Assembly: GCF_002078875.1 (NCBI RefSeq)
Contig: NC_034411.1
Span: forward strand, 50,979,695-51,043,694
From: Numida meleagris
Taxonomy: Eukaryota > Chordata > Aves > Galliformes > Numididae
Direction of reading: 5' to 3'
DNA length: 64,000 bases
The stretch's first letter is position 1; every line of letters starts with the position of its first letter. Shown here one piece after another: positions 1-12,720 of this stretch. The notes beneath the pieces were generated by a model. That model ran no database searches, was not told the origin of the DNA, and was given only the letters and a program-made list of their open reading frames with translations. Made by a program: the position numbers and the translations under genes.

Positions 1-232
1 CCACTGCATCTTCATTGCTTCTCTTTCCTTCTATCTACTTTACCTTCCTCCTTCCACTGCCAGCTCCAGCACAGCTTACTGTATTAGTCTCTGGACCATT
101 CCACACCATGTCTTCACCACGTTTCCAAATGGCGAGTATCTTCAAGGTGCAAGATCATGAGAGCAGTGTCCTTTCCCTAGTGTCTTAGAAACTCCAGCAG
201 CTCTAATCGTTGGTTTGAATGCTTCATTTTAG
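1..232 (+). other. ARID1B: ARID1B intron, 3' end only
   Basis: This is the end of the intron preceding the exon at 233. It is pyrimidine-rich at the left edge and ends in TTCATTTTAG. No other feature is seen. Confidence 0.8.
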
Positions 233-329
233 GCACGAACCATATGGGCAGCAGTATCCAGGACAAGGACCTCCCTCAGGACAGCCACCATATGGAGGAC
301 ATCAACCTGGAATGTATCCACAGCAGCAG
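233..329 (+). CDS. ARID1B: ARID1B coding exon (97 nt), Gly/Pro/Gln-rich
   Basis: The acceptor is a pyrimidine-biased stretch ending in AG at 231-232, and the donor is CAG|GTAGGA at 330. The first base completes a codon from the upstream exon, and 32 full codons follow, reading [16 protein letters not shown] then [16 protein letters not shown]. The exon ends in phase 0. This low-complexity Gln/Pro/Gly/Tyr linker lies immediately before the NYKRHMDG segment in ARID1A and ARID1B. It is too short to be found as a stand-alone open frame. The wording, length and phase all fit the neighbouring exon. Confidence 0.9.
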
Positions 330-3300
330 GTAGGAAAAGGGAAAACAGCTATATTCATAATATTTGTTTAACAAATGCCACTCAAAAATTCTGTGTACAC
401 TCAAAACTTTGTTGATAGAATGTATGTCTTTTGGCGCAGAGGAGCACTATAGTTTAGGTTAGAATCACAGCCCATAAGGATAAGCAGCGTATATGCAGCT
501 TTAGGAGATTATTCTGGAAGAGCATAAATTTTAACAGAACTTCTAGAAGTTTTGAGGCCTTGGGTGTGTATCAAGTGAATGTCCCAAGTTAATAATCAGC
601 AGACTGGGAAAGTATAATTAATAGGGTAGTAAAGTGATGCTGCCTCACTTTTAGAGGCGAATTGAAAAGTATTGCTTGACTGGCAGACTGACTCAAATTA
701 TGTCACATAGCCATGCGAACCCAATAGAACACCATGAACAGAGTAAAACATGCAGTACTCATAATTATTTAGAACGCTGTGGTAGGTCATGTGTGTTACT
801 TATGTTTAATATATATCAGATGGCATTTTCTCTGACTCTTCTCTCAAGTAATATGTTACTAATACATGAGAAAAATGTTTTTAGTGTTAATAGTAATTTA
901 AACGTTTGCACATTTCAGTCTCGGTTTATAAAATCTTTGTAAATACAAATGATGCTAATAATTTAGATTTTTTTAAGATGTATCATTACTGCTTTGTGGG
1001 TTAAGTAACATCTTGTAAGTTAATGACAGAACTCCACTGACTTCAACAAGGTTGTAGTTTCATTCTGCATATTATGAAGTCTGTTCTAGTCACACAATAA
1101 TTGAAGATAGCATCCAAGATAGAAAGCATTTCCTTGCAATATAATTATCAAAATGCAAGCTTGTTTTCAGCTCCTTACAAATAGTCTTTTTCTGTTTGGG
1201 ATAGAGTTTCACTTCTCCGAGACAGTGGTCAGGTGCTGGAACAGGCTGCCCAGGGAGATGGTGGAATCAGTGTCCCTGGAGGTGTTTAAGAAACGTTTAG
1301 ATGTTGTACTGAGGGACCTGATTTAGTGGGAAATATTGGTGACAGGTGGACAGTTGGACTGGGTGATCTTAGGGGCCTTTTCCAACCTTGGTAATGCTAT
1401 GATTCACTAGGAAATTCAGACTTCAAAAACAAAAAGGGAGATCTTAGGTTACATTGTACTAAAAATATTTTAAAAGTTTGATTTCTTGCTTCTTTAGTTC
1501 GTAGCATCTCTGGGATGGTGTAATCAAAAAACTGTTTTGTTGTTCTTCATTATGAGCATATATGAGCAGCCAAGGTGATTTAGTGGGGAAATTGCAAAGA
1601 TGCATAATAAAAGAGTTTGTGATATTCCATGCTAAAATATGTAGGTTGTATGTGAACTACATATTCATTAAAATAAGGAGGCAACTAAAATTTGTGAAAA
1701 TATTCATTGGGCCCTGTCTCTGTTGCTGTTTATATGCTTTGTATAATGCCTCTTGAATGCATAATGCATTAAATCATGAATGCAAAAAAGCATGGAAGAA
1801 TGAAGGGTGAAAATCTTGGCCTTGGCCCTTCTCAGAGGGGGCTTCCACTCCCAGATCATTCCCCTTTTCCACCTAGCTAAAGACCAGTTTGCTTCCACCG
1901 TCTTCTTTCAATTCCCTAGGTTTCACCCTGCTGCGGTTCAAGAGAAATGTGAAAAATAACCCTTTCAGAGTTTTATCCATAGCCTGAAGGCTAGGGAATG
2001 ACTGGGAAGGAGGTGCTTTGTGCGTGAACTCGTTGGGCTAACAAAGCACTTCGAGCCAGGTTTTTCAATTCTTGAATGAATGCTTGCAGGCTGAGAGTTA
2101 TTACACAGCAGGTTACCAGTGCTGGTGTCTTTTTGTCTTCTGCGAGGTCTCACGACTCCCCTTTCCCAGTGGAGAGAGAGACATTGTGCAGCCTCAATCA
2201 CCTGCTGAACCCTTACACGGGAGTGGGAATTGCGGTACATCACTGTCCTCAGCACTTGGTTGCCATTAAGCATCTTGCCACTGCATAGACAAGAGCTCTG
2301 AACTGCCTTTAAAAAGGCACGTGCTTCATTCCCAGGTGCCTGCTTTAAGTATTTTGAATCACTGTAGCAAAACAAACACCTTCTTTTTAGGTGTGGCAAC
2401 TGCTGAGTCAGTTCTTAATGTATAAACTGGTCCAAAGCGTGGAATTTACCACAGCAAGTAGTTTATGTATGGCTGAAAATAGGTATTTCTTAGGTAGAGC
2501 CAGGCAGCTCTGTAGCGAGTTAAGAAATATATACTTTCAAGCAATATAGCAGTTGCAGTTTTATGTGCACCAAATTTGGAAGATGAGTTTATGAATCCCA
2601 GAGCTGTTTTAACTGACCCATATAGAATACATACAGAATTTTATCTATATGTAGATATAGATACCATGGGAGCCATAACTTCGAATTTACCACACATCAT
2701 ATATTCGGAAATTGCCAATTTAATTCAAATGTTTTTTGCTTGAGAGCATTCGGTGTAATTTGAACTGTGCATCAGACTCCCAGAGGATCTAAGGACCCCT
2801 GCAAACTTTACCACTTTCTCCTCAAAACACAGCCCATCTTTTTTTGTCTTGCTATCTTAAATGCAGACAAGCTTGTATGATTTATAAACAGCTCGGCTCG
2901 CCTGACTGTATAACAGCTTACCTCACACAGCATTCCCCACTTGAGAGGGTGAAAAACAAGAAGGGAACATTGCTTCATTCATTACTGATCAGCAGTGTAA
3001 GAACCTGCATAAGCCAGAATAGGACATTTCGATGTAACCGGTTGCTACAATAATCTCACAGTAAATTAAATGTGATTAGGGTGATTTGGGAAGGAGGTCT
3101 GGTTGCCCAAGCAGAACTCTGTTTCAGAAAATTATGCGGAGTAACAAATGCAGGGGAACGTTTTCTCCTACTAGTAAATACATTGTGCGTCTCTTATGCT
3201 CTGTCATAATATCCAGTGTTCAGACATGCATGCTTGCAGCATATCCTGTTATTTTAAGAGTTTATTCAGTGTTTGTCCCTTGAAGAGATTAAGTCATTGA

Positions 3301-6300
3301 GTGTTTTTGACTTTTCTTAAGATTTGTCTTCTTAGCAGACTAAGCATAAAAAGGGAACGAAAATATCTTTGTTGGTGAGGACTGTTGCCTTTTCATACAT
3401 GTCTTAAATGGCCAATGGAGTTTCATCTGACAGATAGAATAGGAAGGGGAAAGGGGAGGAAACAAGAACAAGCATAAGAAAATTTAGCCCAAGGATAAGT
3501 TTCCTTTTAAAATTAAGTTACAAATGCAGCACAACAGAGGCTAAAATAGAAAGCCTCGATCACAGCACTGTGTGCTTGACTGGAATCAGCACAAGCCCTC
3601 CAGAACTAGGAGCCTTCAGCTTTTTAAATGAGCTTTCGGCCAATCTATATTATTGTGTATGTAGTAAAAGTGACAAATTTTATTTCTGATTTTTCTTTTC
3701 AGAACTATAAGCGACACATGGATGGCATGTATGGGCCTCCAGCCAAACGCCACGAAGGGGATATGTATAACATGCAGTATGGCAACCAGCAACAGGAAAT
3801 GTATAACCAGTACAGCAATGCTTACTCTGGGCCTGATAGGAGGCCCATGCAGGGACAATATCCATATCCGTATAACAGGGAGAGGATGCAGGGTCCAGGA
3901 CAAATGCAGCAGCATGGAATACCTCCCCAGATGATTGGTGGCCCCATGCAGTCATCATCCTCCAGTGAAGGTCCTCAGCAGAACATGTGGCCAACACGAA
4001 ACGATATGCCTTACCCTTACCAGAACAGGCAAGGTCCAGGAGGCCCTGCACAGGCCCCACCGTATCCAGGGATGAATCGCACTGATGATATGATGGTACC
4101 TGACCAGAGGATAAACCACGAGAGTCAGTGGCCTTCTCATGTCAACCAACGTCAGCCTTCTTATATGTCATCCTCAGCCTCCATGCAGCCTATCACTAGG
4201 CCTCCTCAGTCATCCTACCAGACACCACCCTCTATGCCAAATCACATCTCTAGAGCTCCAAGTCCAGCATCCTTCCAGCGCTCTTTAGAAAACCGTATGT
4301 CTCCAAGCAAGTCTCCTTTCCTACCCTCCATGAAGATGCAAAAGGTTATACCCACAGTTCCAGTGTCACAGGTCACAGGACCTCCACCCCAACCACCACC
4401 AATTAGGCGAGAAATTACCTTCCCCCCAGGCTCTGTAGAAGCGTCGCAACCAGTCTTAAAACCAAGACGAAAGATTACCTCAAAAGATATTGGTAAGTAT
4501 AAAAACAAAAGCCAAATGCCAAAACAAGTTGGGAGAAAGGAACTGATTTTTGTTTTCTTTTACATGTTAAGACTGTTGTGACACATAATTAACTTCGGTA
4601 ACTATTATGTGTTCACTAAAAATTTAATACCGTAGGTATCAGTGAGGATGACAAATCTCATCCCAGCAAATCTGACATTATATGAAAGCAGTTTTCTATA
4701 TGGAGACCTGAGGTCTCAAAAAATGCATAATTACGTTAAAAATAAAGCTTATCTCGGGCTTCCAAATGTTATTTGATGAAAGATCCATCAGAATGTCTGT
4801 TAAATCACCAGTGCAACATTTAGGTGAGCAAAGATTCCCATGTTCTTGTTCCATGGAAACTCAAAACAGAGCTATTGCTCTGTGTCCTTAACAGTGTTTG
4901 CCTTACCTGAGTAGCCCATTTTTTCATGCCATATTATTTGTCATGTTTGTTTCTCCCCATATTCATTCCCAAGTATCTTCTTATCGTGAATTCCTGTTAC
5001 ATTTCACACATTCAAGTTCCCACACCTTAAGTTCCCATATTCCTGACAGAATATTCTGTTCGTATTTATGGATTGTTTGTTTTAGTCAGCTTCTCAAAAG
5101 TTTGTAGGATGGATTTGTTCAGTAAGGTCACGAAGTATGGCCCCCTTAAAATGTTCTCCAGAATTAACACTGGGTAGCAGTTACAGAAAAACATAACAAG
5201 GCTAAGTGGTGAAAACGAGGTCTTAAGCAGTGTTTCAGTAACTATTCAGTAACTATTTCCTATATATTTTGCATCCTCAGACCGTCACGGTTTATTCTTT
5301 CAACTCTCAAAGGTTGCACTAATGCTGTTTTATGCTTATCCTTTTTTTATCCAGTAACTCCTGAGGCCTGGAGAGTGATGATGTCTCTTAAATCTGGTCT
5401 TCTGGCTGAAAGTACCTGGGCGCTAGACACTATTAATATTCTTCTATATGATGATAGCACTGTCGCTACTTTCAACCTCTCTCAGGTAGGTGGGAAAGCA
5501 GTATACCTCTCAACTTGCCAAGGAAAGAAAACGGTAATGTGATACATATGAAAATGCTGAAGTCTCTTAAAATTGATCATAATTAACTTAAGTCAGAATA
5601 TTGCAAAACTTCTGTTTGTAATGATCAATAACAGTGAGTAACAAAATGTACTTGAGGGTGGAATAGGGGAAATAGTAAGCTTAAAAGGTGAGCATCTTTT
5701 GTGGAAAGGGATATGTAGGAATGTAAGAATTTTAACGCTGGCAGAAGACTAATGTGTAAATTCACATTTGTTGTTGAACAAAGATGATCCCAGAAAACAG
5801 CAGTATGTCAGTAATCTTGCCTAAAAAAAGACTCCAAAAAAGTAATTGCAGAATGATGTTAGATTTGAGACTGTCTTTCAGCCGCTATTTGTCTTATTCA
5901 TTAGTCCTCTACTAGGCTGTGAGATACTTTGTTGGGTTTTTTTTGTTCCTTCTTCCCATAAAGTAAGCTTGTACAAAAATACTAGGTTTATTAAACAATT
6001 AAAAGTCTAAAATCCACTGTCTGCCCACAGGATAGTAACATACAATTTAACAATGTATGCTTTTGCCTCTCTACCTCCCAGCATTTCTCAGCCCTGCTCT
6101 ACCTATCAGCCTGTTAAGTGGTAGTTATAGCTGGCGTGTTGGTAATGCACGTAATGTAAAATTTGTGCGGTTTCTCTGCTCCACTCATTCCTTGGCTACT
6201 AATAGTGTAACTCATCATTTTTAAAATATAATGACCTTTTTTAAAAAAAAAATACATGGATGATACATTTCATACCACCTAACTTTAGAACTAGGGATAT

Positions 6301-9165
6301 CTGTAGCATAATTCATCTCATCCCAAAGTAGAGATCTAAAATAGATCAGATGAATCATACCTTAGAAATGGCCTCTAAAAGATCATTGATTATAAAAAGA
6401 ATCTAGACGATTAGGTTAGGTTTGTAACTGTTGCAAGTGTTTAGAGTTAAGGGAGGTGAATCTCGTCTGAATTCTGTTAGAGATAGCATTAATATACCTT
6501 GTGCAAATTGCACAGAATACCAGATTATTTTAGATTTTGTGGGTTGCTTTTGCCTTGAACTCGATTTCCAATGTCAGGACTCCATATGATGATTGATAAT
6601 TCCTGCAGTTTAATAAGCATCTGTTTGTTCTCATTTCTTTGGGATTTTTGGCAATGGTAAGAATACAGAATGGGCAGAAGGATACATTTGGCTAAACACC
6701 TTTTAGCCCACAATTAAAACAACCATTAAAAGGCAGACAATCAGGCTGAATGTATCATAGCAGTAAAGAATTTTTAATAATAAAGCCACTGAGGGTAAAT
6801 TAGTACCAAGTCCAACTACTGCCTTTCCATGAGAAAGTGATTACAAGTTAATTAAGAGGATTAAAGCTAAATGAAAACTGTTTCTGAAGGATGGCTTACA
6901 CCACAAGGCTCCAATGACAATTTTTAAATACTGCCAGGCAAAAAGAGAGCCATGCCAGTAGAGATGGGTTATTAATCTGGGTTATCAGTACCTTGAACCT
7001 GAACTGCAGATTCTAACAGAACAGTTTTTAGAGACTGAGAGGCAAAGGAAGAGATGAAGAATTGTCAACTTCAGGAGTCTAATAAAAGTACAACTCAGAA
7101 AAGCAAAGAAGGTTAGAAACTTCAGTATTCTGAAGAGACAGTTAAGAATATTAGGCACTTCCCAAGATGGAACAGCTAGGCTAAATGTCTGCTGCACCTT
7201 AAAGGAGGCATATGAATAAAAGTACTGTACTTTTCATAGCTGTTAGAATTTAAGCAAATGGAATCATGGTGGTCTGGTGTTACATACTGATTGGACAGAA
7301 ACTAGAAAAATTTCATTTGATTAACTTCTGCCATACTGGACCTTGCCACAAGTCCACAGCAAAAGGAGGGAAGTTGTATGGTTCAGTATTCCTTATGAAA
7401 TTCCATGCAGTCAAAAATATTTATTTGTTTTTTATGTTTTTTCTTCTCCCCTTAGTTGTCTGGATTTCTTGAGCTTTTAGTAGAATATTTTAGAAAATGC
7501 CTGATTGACATTTTTGGAATCCTTATGGAATATGAAGTGGGAGATCCAGGTCATAAAGCACTTGATCACAAATCAGCCAAGAAAGATGATAGCCAGTCCT
7601 TGGCAGAGGATACTGGAAAAGAGGAGAACGACGAATGTATTGACTGTTTTGATGAAGAGGAGGAGGAGGCGGATGATGATAATGTAGAAGAAGAAAAGAG
7701 CATTGTTTTTTCCACTCCCGGTGCCATTGCTGATCCAAGCGAAAGGCCAAAACAAGCCAGTAAATTTGACAAGCTGCCAATAAAGATTGTAAAGAAAAAT
7801 AATCTATTTGTTGTTGACCGATCTGACAAACTTGGACGCGTTCAGGAATTTGATAGTGGACTTCTCCACTGGCAGCTTGGTGGTGGTGACACAACTGAGC
7901 ATATCCAGACTCACTTTGAAAGCAAGATGGAGATTCCTCCACGCAGGAAAGCCCCTCCTCCCTCAAACTCTCCAAGCAAAAAGAAAGACCTCGAGGGGAA
8001 AGGTGAATCTGAGGAACAACAAGAAAAAAGTATAACAGCAACCATTGATGATGTCCTCTCAGCTCGGCCAGGAGCATTGCCTGAAGACTCAAACTCTGGT
8101 TCCCAAACAGAGAGCAGTAAATTTCCCTTTGGGATCCATCAAGCCAAAAGCCACCGGAATATTAAACTGCTAGAGGATGAGCCAAGGAGCCGGGATGAGA
8201 CTCCTCTATGCACCATAACTCACTGGCAAGACTCCTTGGCCAAACGCTGCATCTGTGTGTCAAATATCGTCCGTAGCTTGTCTTTTGTGCCTGGCAACGA
8301 CACCGAAATGTCCAAACATCCAGGCTTGGTGCTGATCCTGGGAAAGCTGATCCTTCTTCACCATGAGCATCCAGAAAGAAAGCGAGCGCCGCAGACTTAT
8401 GAGAAGGAGGAAGAGGAGGACAAAGGGGTGGCCTGCAGCAAGGATGAGTGGTGGTGGGACTGCCTCGAGGTCTTGAGGGATAATACATTGGTCACATTAG
8501 CCAACATTTCTGGGCAGCTAGACTTGTCTGCTTACACAGAAAGCATCTGTTTGCCAATTTTGGATGGCTTGCTGCACTGGATGGTGTGCCCATCTGCGGA
8601 GGCACAGGATCCTTTTCCAACCGTGGGGCCCAACTCAGTTCTTTCGCCTCAGAGACTTGTGCTGGAGACCCTGTGTAAGCTCAGTATCCAGGACAATAAT
8701 GTGGACCTTATCTTGGCCACCCCCCCATTCAGTCGTCAGGAGAAACTCTACGCTACTTTAGTTAGGTACGTTGGAGACCGCAAAAACCCGGTCTGCCGAG
8801 AAATGTCCATGGCGCTCTTATCGAACCTTGCCCAGGGGGACACATTAGCAGCAAGGGCAATAGCTGTGCAGAAGGGAAGCATCGGAAACTTGATAAGCTT
8901 CCTGGAGGATGGGGTCACTATGGCCCAGTACCAGCAGAGCCAGCATAACCTCATGCACATGCAGCCTCCGCCTCTGGAGCCACCTAGCGTAGACATGATG
9001 TGCAGGGCAGCCAAGGCCTTGCTGGCCATGGCTAGGGTGGACGAGAACCGCTCAGAGTTCCTTTTGCACGAGGGTCGTTTGCTGGATATCTCAATATCTG
9101 CTGTCCTGAACTCTCTGGTTGCATCTGTCATCTGTGATGTACTTTTTCAGATTGGGCAGTTATGA
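233..9165 (+). CDS. ARID1B: ARID1B (BAF250b), 3' part: last four coding exons, spliced
   Basis: This entry spans the coding exons 233-329, 3703-4492, 5355-5485 and 7456-9165. Joined in phase they give about 909 codons ending in IGQL and a TGA stop. Wording such as [40 protein letters not shown] and [20 protein letters not shown] is that of vertebrate ARID1 proteins, and the region between matches ARID1B better than ARID1A. ARID1B is the large DNA-binding subunit of the canonical BAF (SWI/SNF) nucleosome-remodelling complex. It acts in the nucleus and is mutually exclusive with ARID1A. The ARID DNA-binding domain is encoded upstream of this window. What is here is the Pro/Gln/Met-rich linker and the conserved C-terminal BAF250_C region that contacts the core complex. 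No frameshift or premature stop is visible. The orthology assignment is from recalled protein wording, not an alignment. Confidence 0.96.
330..3702 (+). other. ARID1B: ARID1B intron (about 3.4 kb)
   Basis: The intron is bounded by GTAGGA and TTTTCTTTTCAG. It contains one sense-oriented CR1 3' fragment at 1203-1411. No other repeat or internal exon is recognised. Open frames at 676-942, 1965-2399 and 2844-3053 show no protein-like composition or family resemblance. Confidence 0.85.
1203..1411 (+). mobile_element. CR1 LINE 3' fragment, sense within an ARID1B intron
   Basis: The fragment translates in the + direction to the CR1 ORF2 C-terminus wording [30 protein letters not shown]. It continues through the typical CR1 3' tail (GGTGACAGGTGGACAGTTGG, then CCAACCTTGG) and ends in degenerate ATGATTCA octamer-like units. 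CR1 elements are usually 5'-truncated, as here, with about 200 bp remaining. CR1 is the main non-LTR retrotransposon of birds. The copy is non-functional. Confidence 0.93.
3703..4492 (+). CDS. ARID1B: ARID1B coding exon (790 nt), disordered Met/Pro/Gln/Ser-rich linker
   Basis: The acceptor TTTTCTTTTCAG ends at 3702 and the donor GTAAGTAT starts at 4493. The exon encodes 263 codons plus one base (phase 1). It opens with [20 protein letters not shown] and runs through a Tyr/Gln/Met-rich stretch (MYNMQY, YNQYSN). It continues through [20 protein letters not shown] and the proline run [20 protein letters not shown] to [11 protein letters not shown]. This is a predicted disordered linker between the ARID domain and the BAF250_C region. 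The basic KPRRKIT segment near its end could act in nuclear localisation, which is inference. The open frame continues past both exon edges, but the sequence outside the splice sites has no resemblance to ARID1B. Confidence 0.95.
4493..5354 (+). other. ARID1B: ARID1B intron (862 bp)
   Basis: Bounded by GTAAGTAT and TTTTTTTATCCAG. No repeat or RNA gene recognised inside. Confidence 0.9.
5355..5485 (+). CDS. ARID1B: ARID1B coding exon (131 nt), start of the conserved C-terminal region
   Basis: The acceptor is TTTTTTTATCCAG, ending at 5354. The donor is CAG|GTAGGT at 5486. Two bases complete the split valine codon begun with the G at 4492. Then 43 codons read [20 protein letters not shown] followed by [20 protein letters not shown] and LSQ. 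The segment is helix-rich and almost identical in ARID1A and ARID1B. It ends in phase 0, matching the next exon at 7456. Confidence 0.94.
5486..7455 (+). other. ARID1B: ARID1B intron (about 2.0 kb)
   Basis: Bounded by GTAGGTGG and TTCTCCCCTTAG. The sequence is AT-rich, with short homopolymers near 5940 and 6241. No repeat family or internal exon is recognised. Confidence 0.9.
7456..9165 (+). CDS. ARID1B: ARID1B terminal coding exon (569 codons + stop), BAF250_C domain
   Basis: The acceptor TTCTTCTCCCCTTAG ends at 7455. The first codon is TTG, read as leucine within the exon ([14 protein letters not shown]) and not as a start. Seen in order: a conserved helical opening; an acidic tract around codons 66-80 (run of D/E); [20 protein letters not shown]; a basic/proline stretch ([19 protein letters not shown]); and, from about codon 247 to the end, the BAF250/Osa C-terminal domain (Pfam BAF250_C) starting near [17 protein letters not shown]. 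An LxxLL motif, LDGLL, lies at 8560-8574 (codons 369-373). The frame ends in [12 protein letters not shown] and TGA. The C-terminal domain folds as ARM-like helices that anchor the BAF core in known SWI/SNF structures. The exon is intact, with conserved length. Confidence 0.97.
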   Translation: MSGFLELLVEYFRKCLIDIFGILMEYEVGDPGHKALDHKSAKKDDSQSLAEDTGKEENDECIDCFDEEEEEADDDNVEEEKSIVFSTPGAIADPSERPKQASKFDKLPIKIVKKNNLFVVDRSDKLGRVQEFDSGLLHWQLGGGDTTEHIQTHFESKMEIPPRRKAPPPSNSPSKKKDLEGKGESEEQQEKSITATIDDVLSARPGALPEDSNSGSQTESSKFPFGIHQAKSHRNIKLLEDEPRSRDETPLCTITHWQDSLAKRCICVSNIVRSLSFVPGNDTEMSKHPGLVLILGKLILLHHEHPERKRAPQTYEKEEEEDKGVACSKDEWWWDCLEVLRDNTLVTLANISGQLDLSAYTESICLPILDGLLHWMVCPSAEAQDPFPTVGPNSVLSPQRLVLETLCKLSIQDNNVDLILATPPFSRQEKLYATLVRYVGDRKNPVCREMSMALLSNLAQGDTLAARAIAVQKGSIGNLISFLEDGVTMAQYQQSQHNLMHMQPPPLEPPSVDMMCRAAKALLAMARVDENRSEFLLHEGRLLDISISAVLNSLVASVICDVLFQIGQL

Positions 9166-10558
9166 CATAAGTGAGAAGCCAAGCATGTGTGAGTGGAGAT
9201 TAGAGGGTCACATATAACTGGCTGTTTTCTGTTCTTGTTTATCCAACGTAGGAAGAAGGTTAAAAAAAAAAAAAAAAAAGAATATTTGCTCCTCTGCCCC
9301 ATTCACTATTTACCAATTGGGAATTAAAGAAATTATTAATTTGAACAGTTACGAAATTAATATTTGCTGTCTATGTGTATAAGTACATCTTTTTATTTTA
9401 TTTTTTTTTTAACCAAAGTTGCTGTCTAGTACATTCAAAGGTCACACTTTTTTTTTCCATAGATTATCCTTTTCAATGTTCTTTTCCATGTTTGTATTGC
9501 ATATTTTTTGGGAAGCGAACTAGTGACTTTTTAAAAAAAATGTTACGGCAAACCATTGTATGATGGAAAGAATCTCACCACTTTGAAACAAAAAGGTGAA
9601 AAGTAACCAACATACCAAGTTCCTGTGTGTTTTATTTTTTCAAATAAGGAAAAAGTAAAAAAAAAACAAAAACTTGTATACCATCACCCAAAGCTCTGTG
9701 CAATAGAAGATTCTAGTGATGTAGGTGTAGGGGATCAAGGAAGGTGTCAGTCAGTAGTCAGAATACAAAACGATACTGGTTTCTCCTCCGGAGAAATGGA
9801 AACATTAGGCTAGGAGCAAAACAAAACAAAAAGTTCAAGTTAAAAGATTTTGAAACAAAACCTAATGATAAACATCAATTGCTTCCTCACCAGAACTGTC
9901 TTGTCTACATCTGGTTTTTTTTTTTTGACCTTCCACAATGACAGTTCTTCACAATTCCTTTAATCATTTTTTAAAATATTTTTTTATTGCCTAAGGGCCG
10001 TGATGTATATAGAAGTTGTACATTAAACATACCCTCTTTTTTTTTTTTTTTTTTAGTAAAATTTTTTAGTTTCTTTTTCATGATGTGGTATCTACAAAGT
10101 GATAGTAGAATTATTTTTCTTTCATTTGGGCCATATCTCCAAAAAATAATTAAAAAAAAAAGAAAAAAAGAAAAACCCAACACAGAAAATCAACAACTGA
10201 GGGTAATGTACAAGTTTCTGTATGTATAAAGTCATGCTCTATTTCGGGAGAGCAGCCGATCACAATTTGCTTTATAAATCAAGGTGTGGAAATGGTTACG
10301 TATGGATTGATTTAAGAAAATGGTTACCAGTCTACAGACAAAAAAAATATATACAGGAAAAAAAGGAAGAAACACAACTTCAAAGATTTTTCAGTGACAA
10401 GAATCTGCATTTGTATTTCAAGATAATGTAGTTAAAAAAGAAAAAACTTGATGTAAATTCCTCCTTTTCCTCTGGCTTAATGAATTTCATTTATTCAGTA
10501 TAAAATCTTTATATGTTCCACATGTTAAGAATAAATGTACATTAAATCTTGTTAAGCA
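9166..10558 (+). other. ARID1B: ARID1B 3' untranslated region
   Basis: The region runs from the stop codon to the predicted cleavage zone about 20-25 nt after AATAAA. It is very A/T-rich, with A18 at 9262-9279, an A-rich stretch near 9650-9672 and T18 at 10037-10054. U-rich and A-rich runs of this kind are common in vertebrate 3' UTRs, where they serve as RNA-binding-protein and microRNA platforms. No specific site is claimed. The exact cleavage position is inferred. Confidence 0.82.
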
Positions 10559-10575
10559 CTGTGATGGGTGTTCTT
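10530..10575 (+). terminator. ARID1B: ARID1B polyadenylation signal and downstream element
   Basis: A canonical AATAAA hexamer lies at 10530-10535. Cleavage is expected around 10550-10560, near TTAAGCACTG. A GT-rich element follows immediately (GTGATGGGTGTTCTTG, from about 10561), as in a standard CPSF/CstF site. It is the last strong hexamer context after the stop codon with a clear GT-rich partner. Confidence 0.85.
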
Positions 10576-12720
10576 GAATAATGTTCTAGTTGCAATGTGG
10601 GATATTGGAAAGCAAACTAATTACAAGAAAGAGCAGTAAGGATTATTCTCTTTCCCCTTCTTTATTATTATGACCTTCAGAAATATTACTCTATTGTTCA
10701 AGTATTGCAGCGACTCGTTCTCCTTTTAGAAGAACCTTCTCACAGCACAGAGAAGCATTTTTGATTATTATTTATAAAACCACGGAGCCTCAGAGGGGAA
10801 GACATGGCTGGCAAATGATAGTTCTGACTATGCAGGTATCCAGTCTCAGTGCTGTGTCTGGGGAGGGCTGAAGATGGATGTTAGAATAAGTGACAGAAGG
10901 TTTTGTTAAAGCAATAACCAACTTGAAGAAATTGATCTGTATTCACTACCTGTAATTCTCTCTGTTGGTTAAAGGTGCAAATACCCCCGTGATGTGGGTA
11001 TTTAGAATAAACGCCCACCCACTTCTCCATACTGTATGTGTCATTGCATACTTACATGGCCTCTCATCTCGGGATGTCCCCGCTAAAGTGGATCAGACTT
11101 TAACAGAGCACATCCATCGCTGTAATTGGTGGGAGATGGCCATTGCAGTTTCAGAAACTATCTGGTTTCAGGTACCTCCACTCTCACCTGGTGATACCTA
11201 GTTGCTGAACACTGCTCAAGCACTAATTTTTGCCGTTTCATCCTGGATCATTGACTTTGTTAGTGTGATCATAAAAAGCTAATAACAATCAGTTTCCCTG
11301 GAATTGCCACATAATTACGCTGTTAGAGGACATCCTCCTCCTCTCTCCAATCGCAATGCAGAGGTGCTTGAGAATTACAACCCCCGTTGGCACACTGCCC
11401 ATCCTGTTCATAGAGATTGCTATAACATTCGTATACATACAAGAGTTTCCGAGATGGCTGAAGTATATACAATTATAAGGCAAGTTTGAAACATGACTCC
11501 CTGGTGTCATGAGAAGTAATTTCTCTTTCTAGCTTTCCTTACTCAGTAATCTCTCCCCTCCCACACTGCTGCTGCAGCGGTCTTTCTTCCCTTGCATAAC
11601 AATGTACCCAGAAATACATGGCAAATTATAACTCGCTTGTAACTCTTCAACACAGAAGGAGTCATATTTCAGGGATGATTTTTACCGCTTAATACGAGGC
11701 AGTGCAGAAGTAGTATCCTGTACTAAGCCTATTTCTTACTGCTTGATATTACCCCATGGATACAAGCAAGCTGTTCGATAAAACCTCTGCAGAGCGGTAC
11801 TTGCCCCTCTCTTGTCAGGGACACCTCATGCTTCCTCTTCTGCATTCAGACCCAGAGTCTTCCAGGGGAAGCTACACCTGTGGCAAAGCACTGAGCTGTC
11901 AGAGCCTGAGCTTCAGTGGTATTCAAAGCTGCTCTGAGCCCAGTTAGACAGTTCTTTAACAGGAAAGAAAAAAAAAGACACCAGCCAGCCACGTAATCTC
12001 CATATGTATGTAACATTGCTGCCGCTTTTCCAGGTGGACCAAGTAATAGAACTAGCTGGGGAACTGGAAGCACAGAGAGGAAAGGTTACTAACACAGGTG
12101 CTGCCTGAACATGATTTATAATAGTAACAGAAAATTATCAAAGTCAGTGGTTAATATTACAACACATTTGTCGGAAGAAAGGTGAAGCATGAGAACTCCG
12201 GTTCACTCCGTTGTCTGTGTACGATTTCACCTCTCCCACTAATGTTTTCTCAAGCCTTTGGAGAAGACCCGCTCATGGAACCTGTGAACTTAACCGTGTT
12301 CTGGCTGAAACCTGAGCAAGTTAGAGCTACTGTTGGTATTGTTCCTGCAAGAGGGATTTATTTTTTTTCGGTTTAAAAAATTTACTTCTTTGTGCTGACG
12401 TGATCATGGGTAGTGTGTTGTGAAACTCAGATGTCTAAGAGCTAAAGAGACGGTGCAGTATTTGAAATTCTAAAGAAGTTAGAAGGTTTGAAACCCAAAA
12501 CAAGTTGGAGAGGGGAAAGAAGCCTGATAGTATTTTAGGCAATAATCAAACCCACAAATATTTGACTGTATCATTCAGCTACCTGTTGTTGGGCAGGACC
12601 AAGCAACAGAATGCTTATAGATTAAAATAGCAGCAGTGAGATAAATGGAGTCCCTGAATCTTCCTGACCTTTAGTATCACGTCAGGAACTAAGATTTTGG
12701 CAGGAAAACAAGTTTCCATT
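10576..12720. other. Intergenic, no gene recognised
   Basis: Unique-looking sequence downstream of ARID1B. A small inverted repeat (8-bp arms AAATACCC/GGGTATTT, 9-nt loop) lies at 10979-11003. No protein family is recognised in the short open frames. Confidence 0.6.

Noticed and set aside
1965..2399. 144-codon frame on the - strand in an ARID1B intron
   Set aside because: No recognised domain, poly(A) signal or retrocopy features.
7523..8092. 189-codon frame on the - strand over the ARID1B last exon
   Set aside because: It is antisense to well-conserved coding sequence and has no family resemblance. It is a shadow of the real exon.
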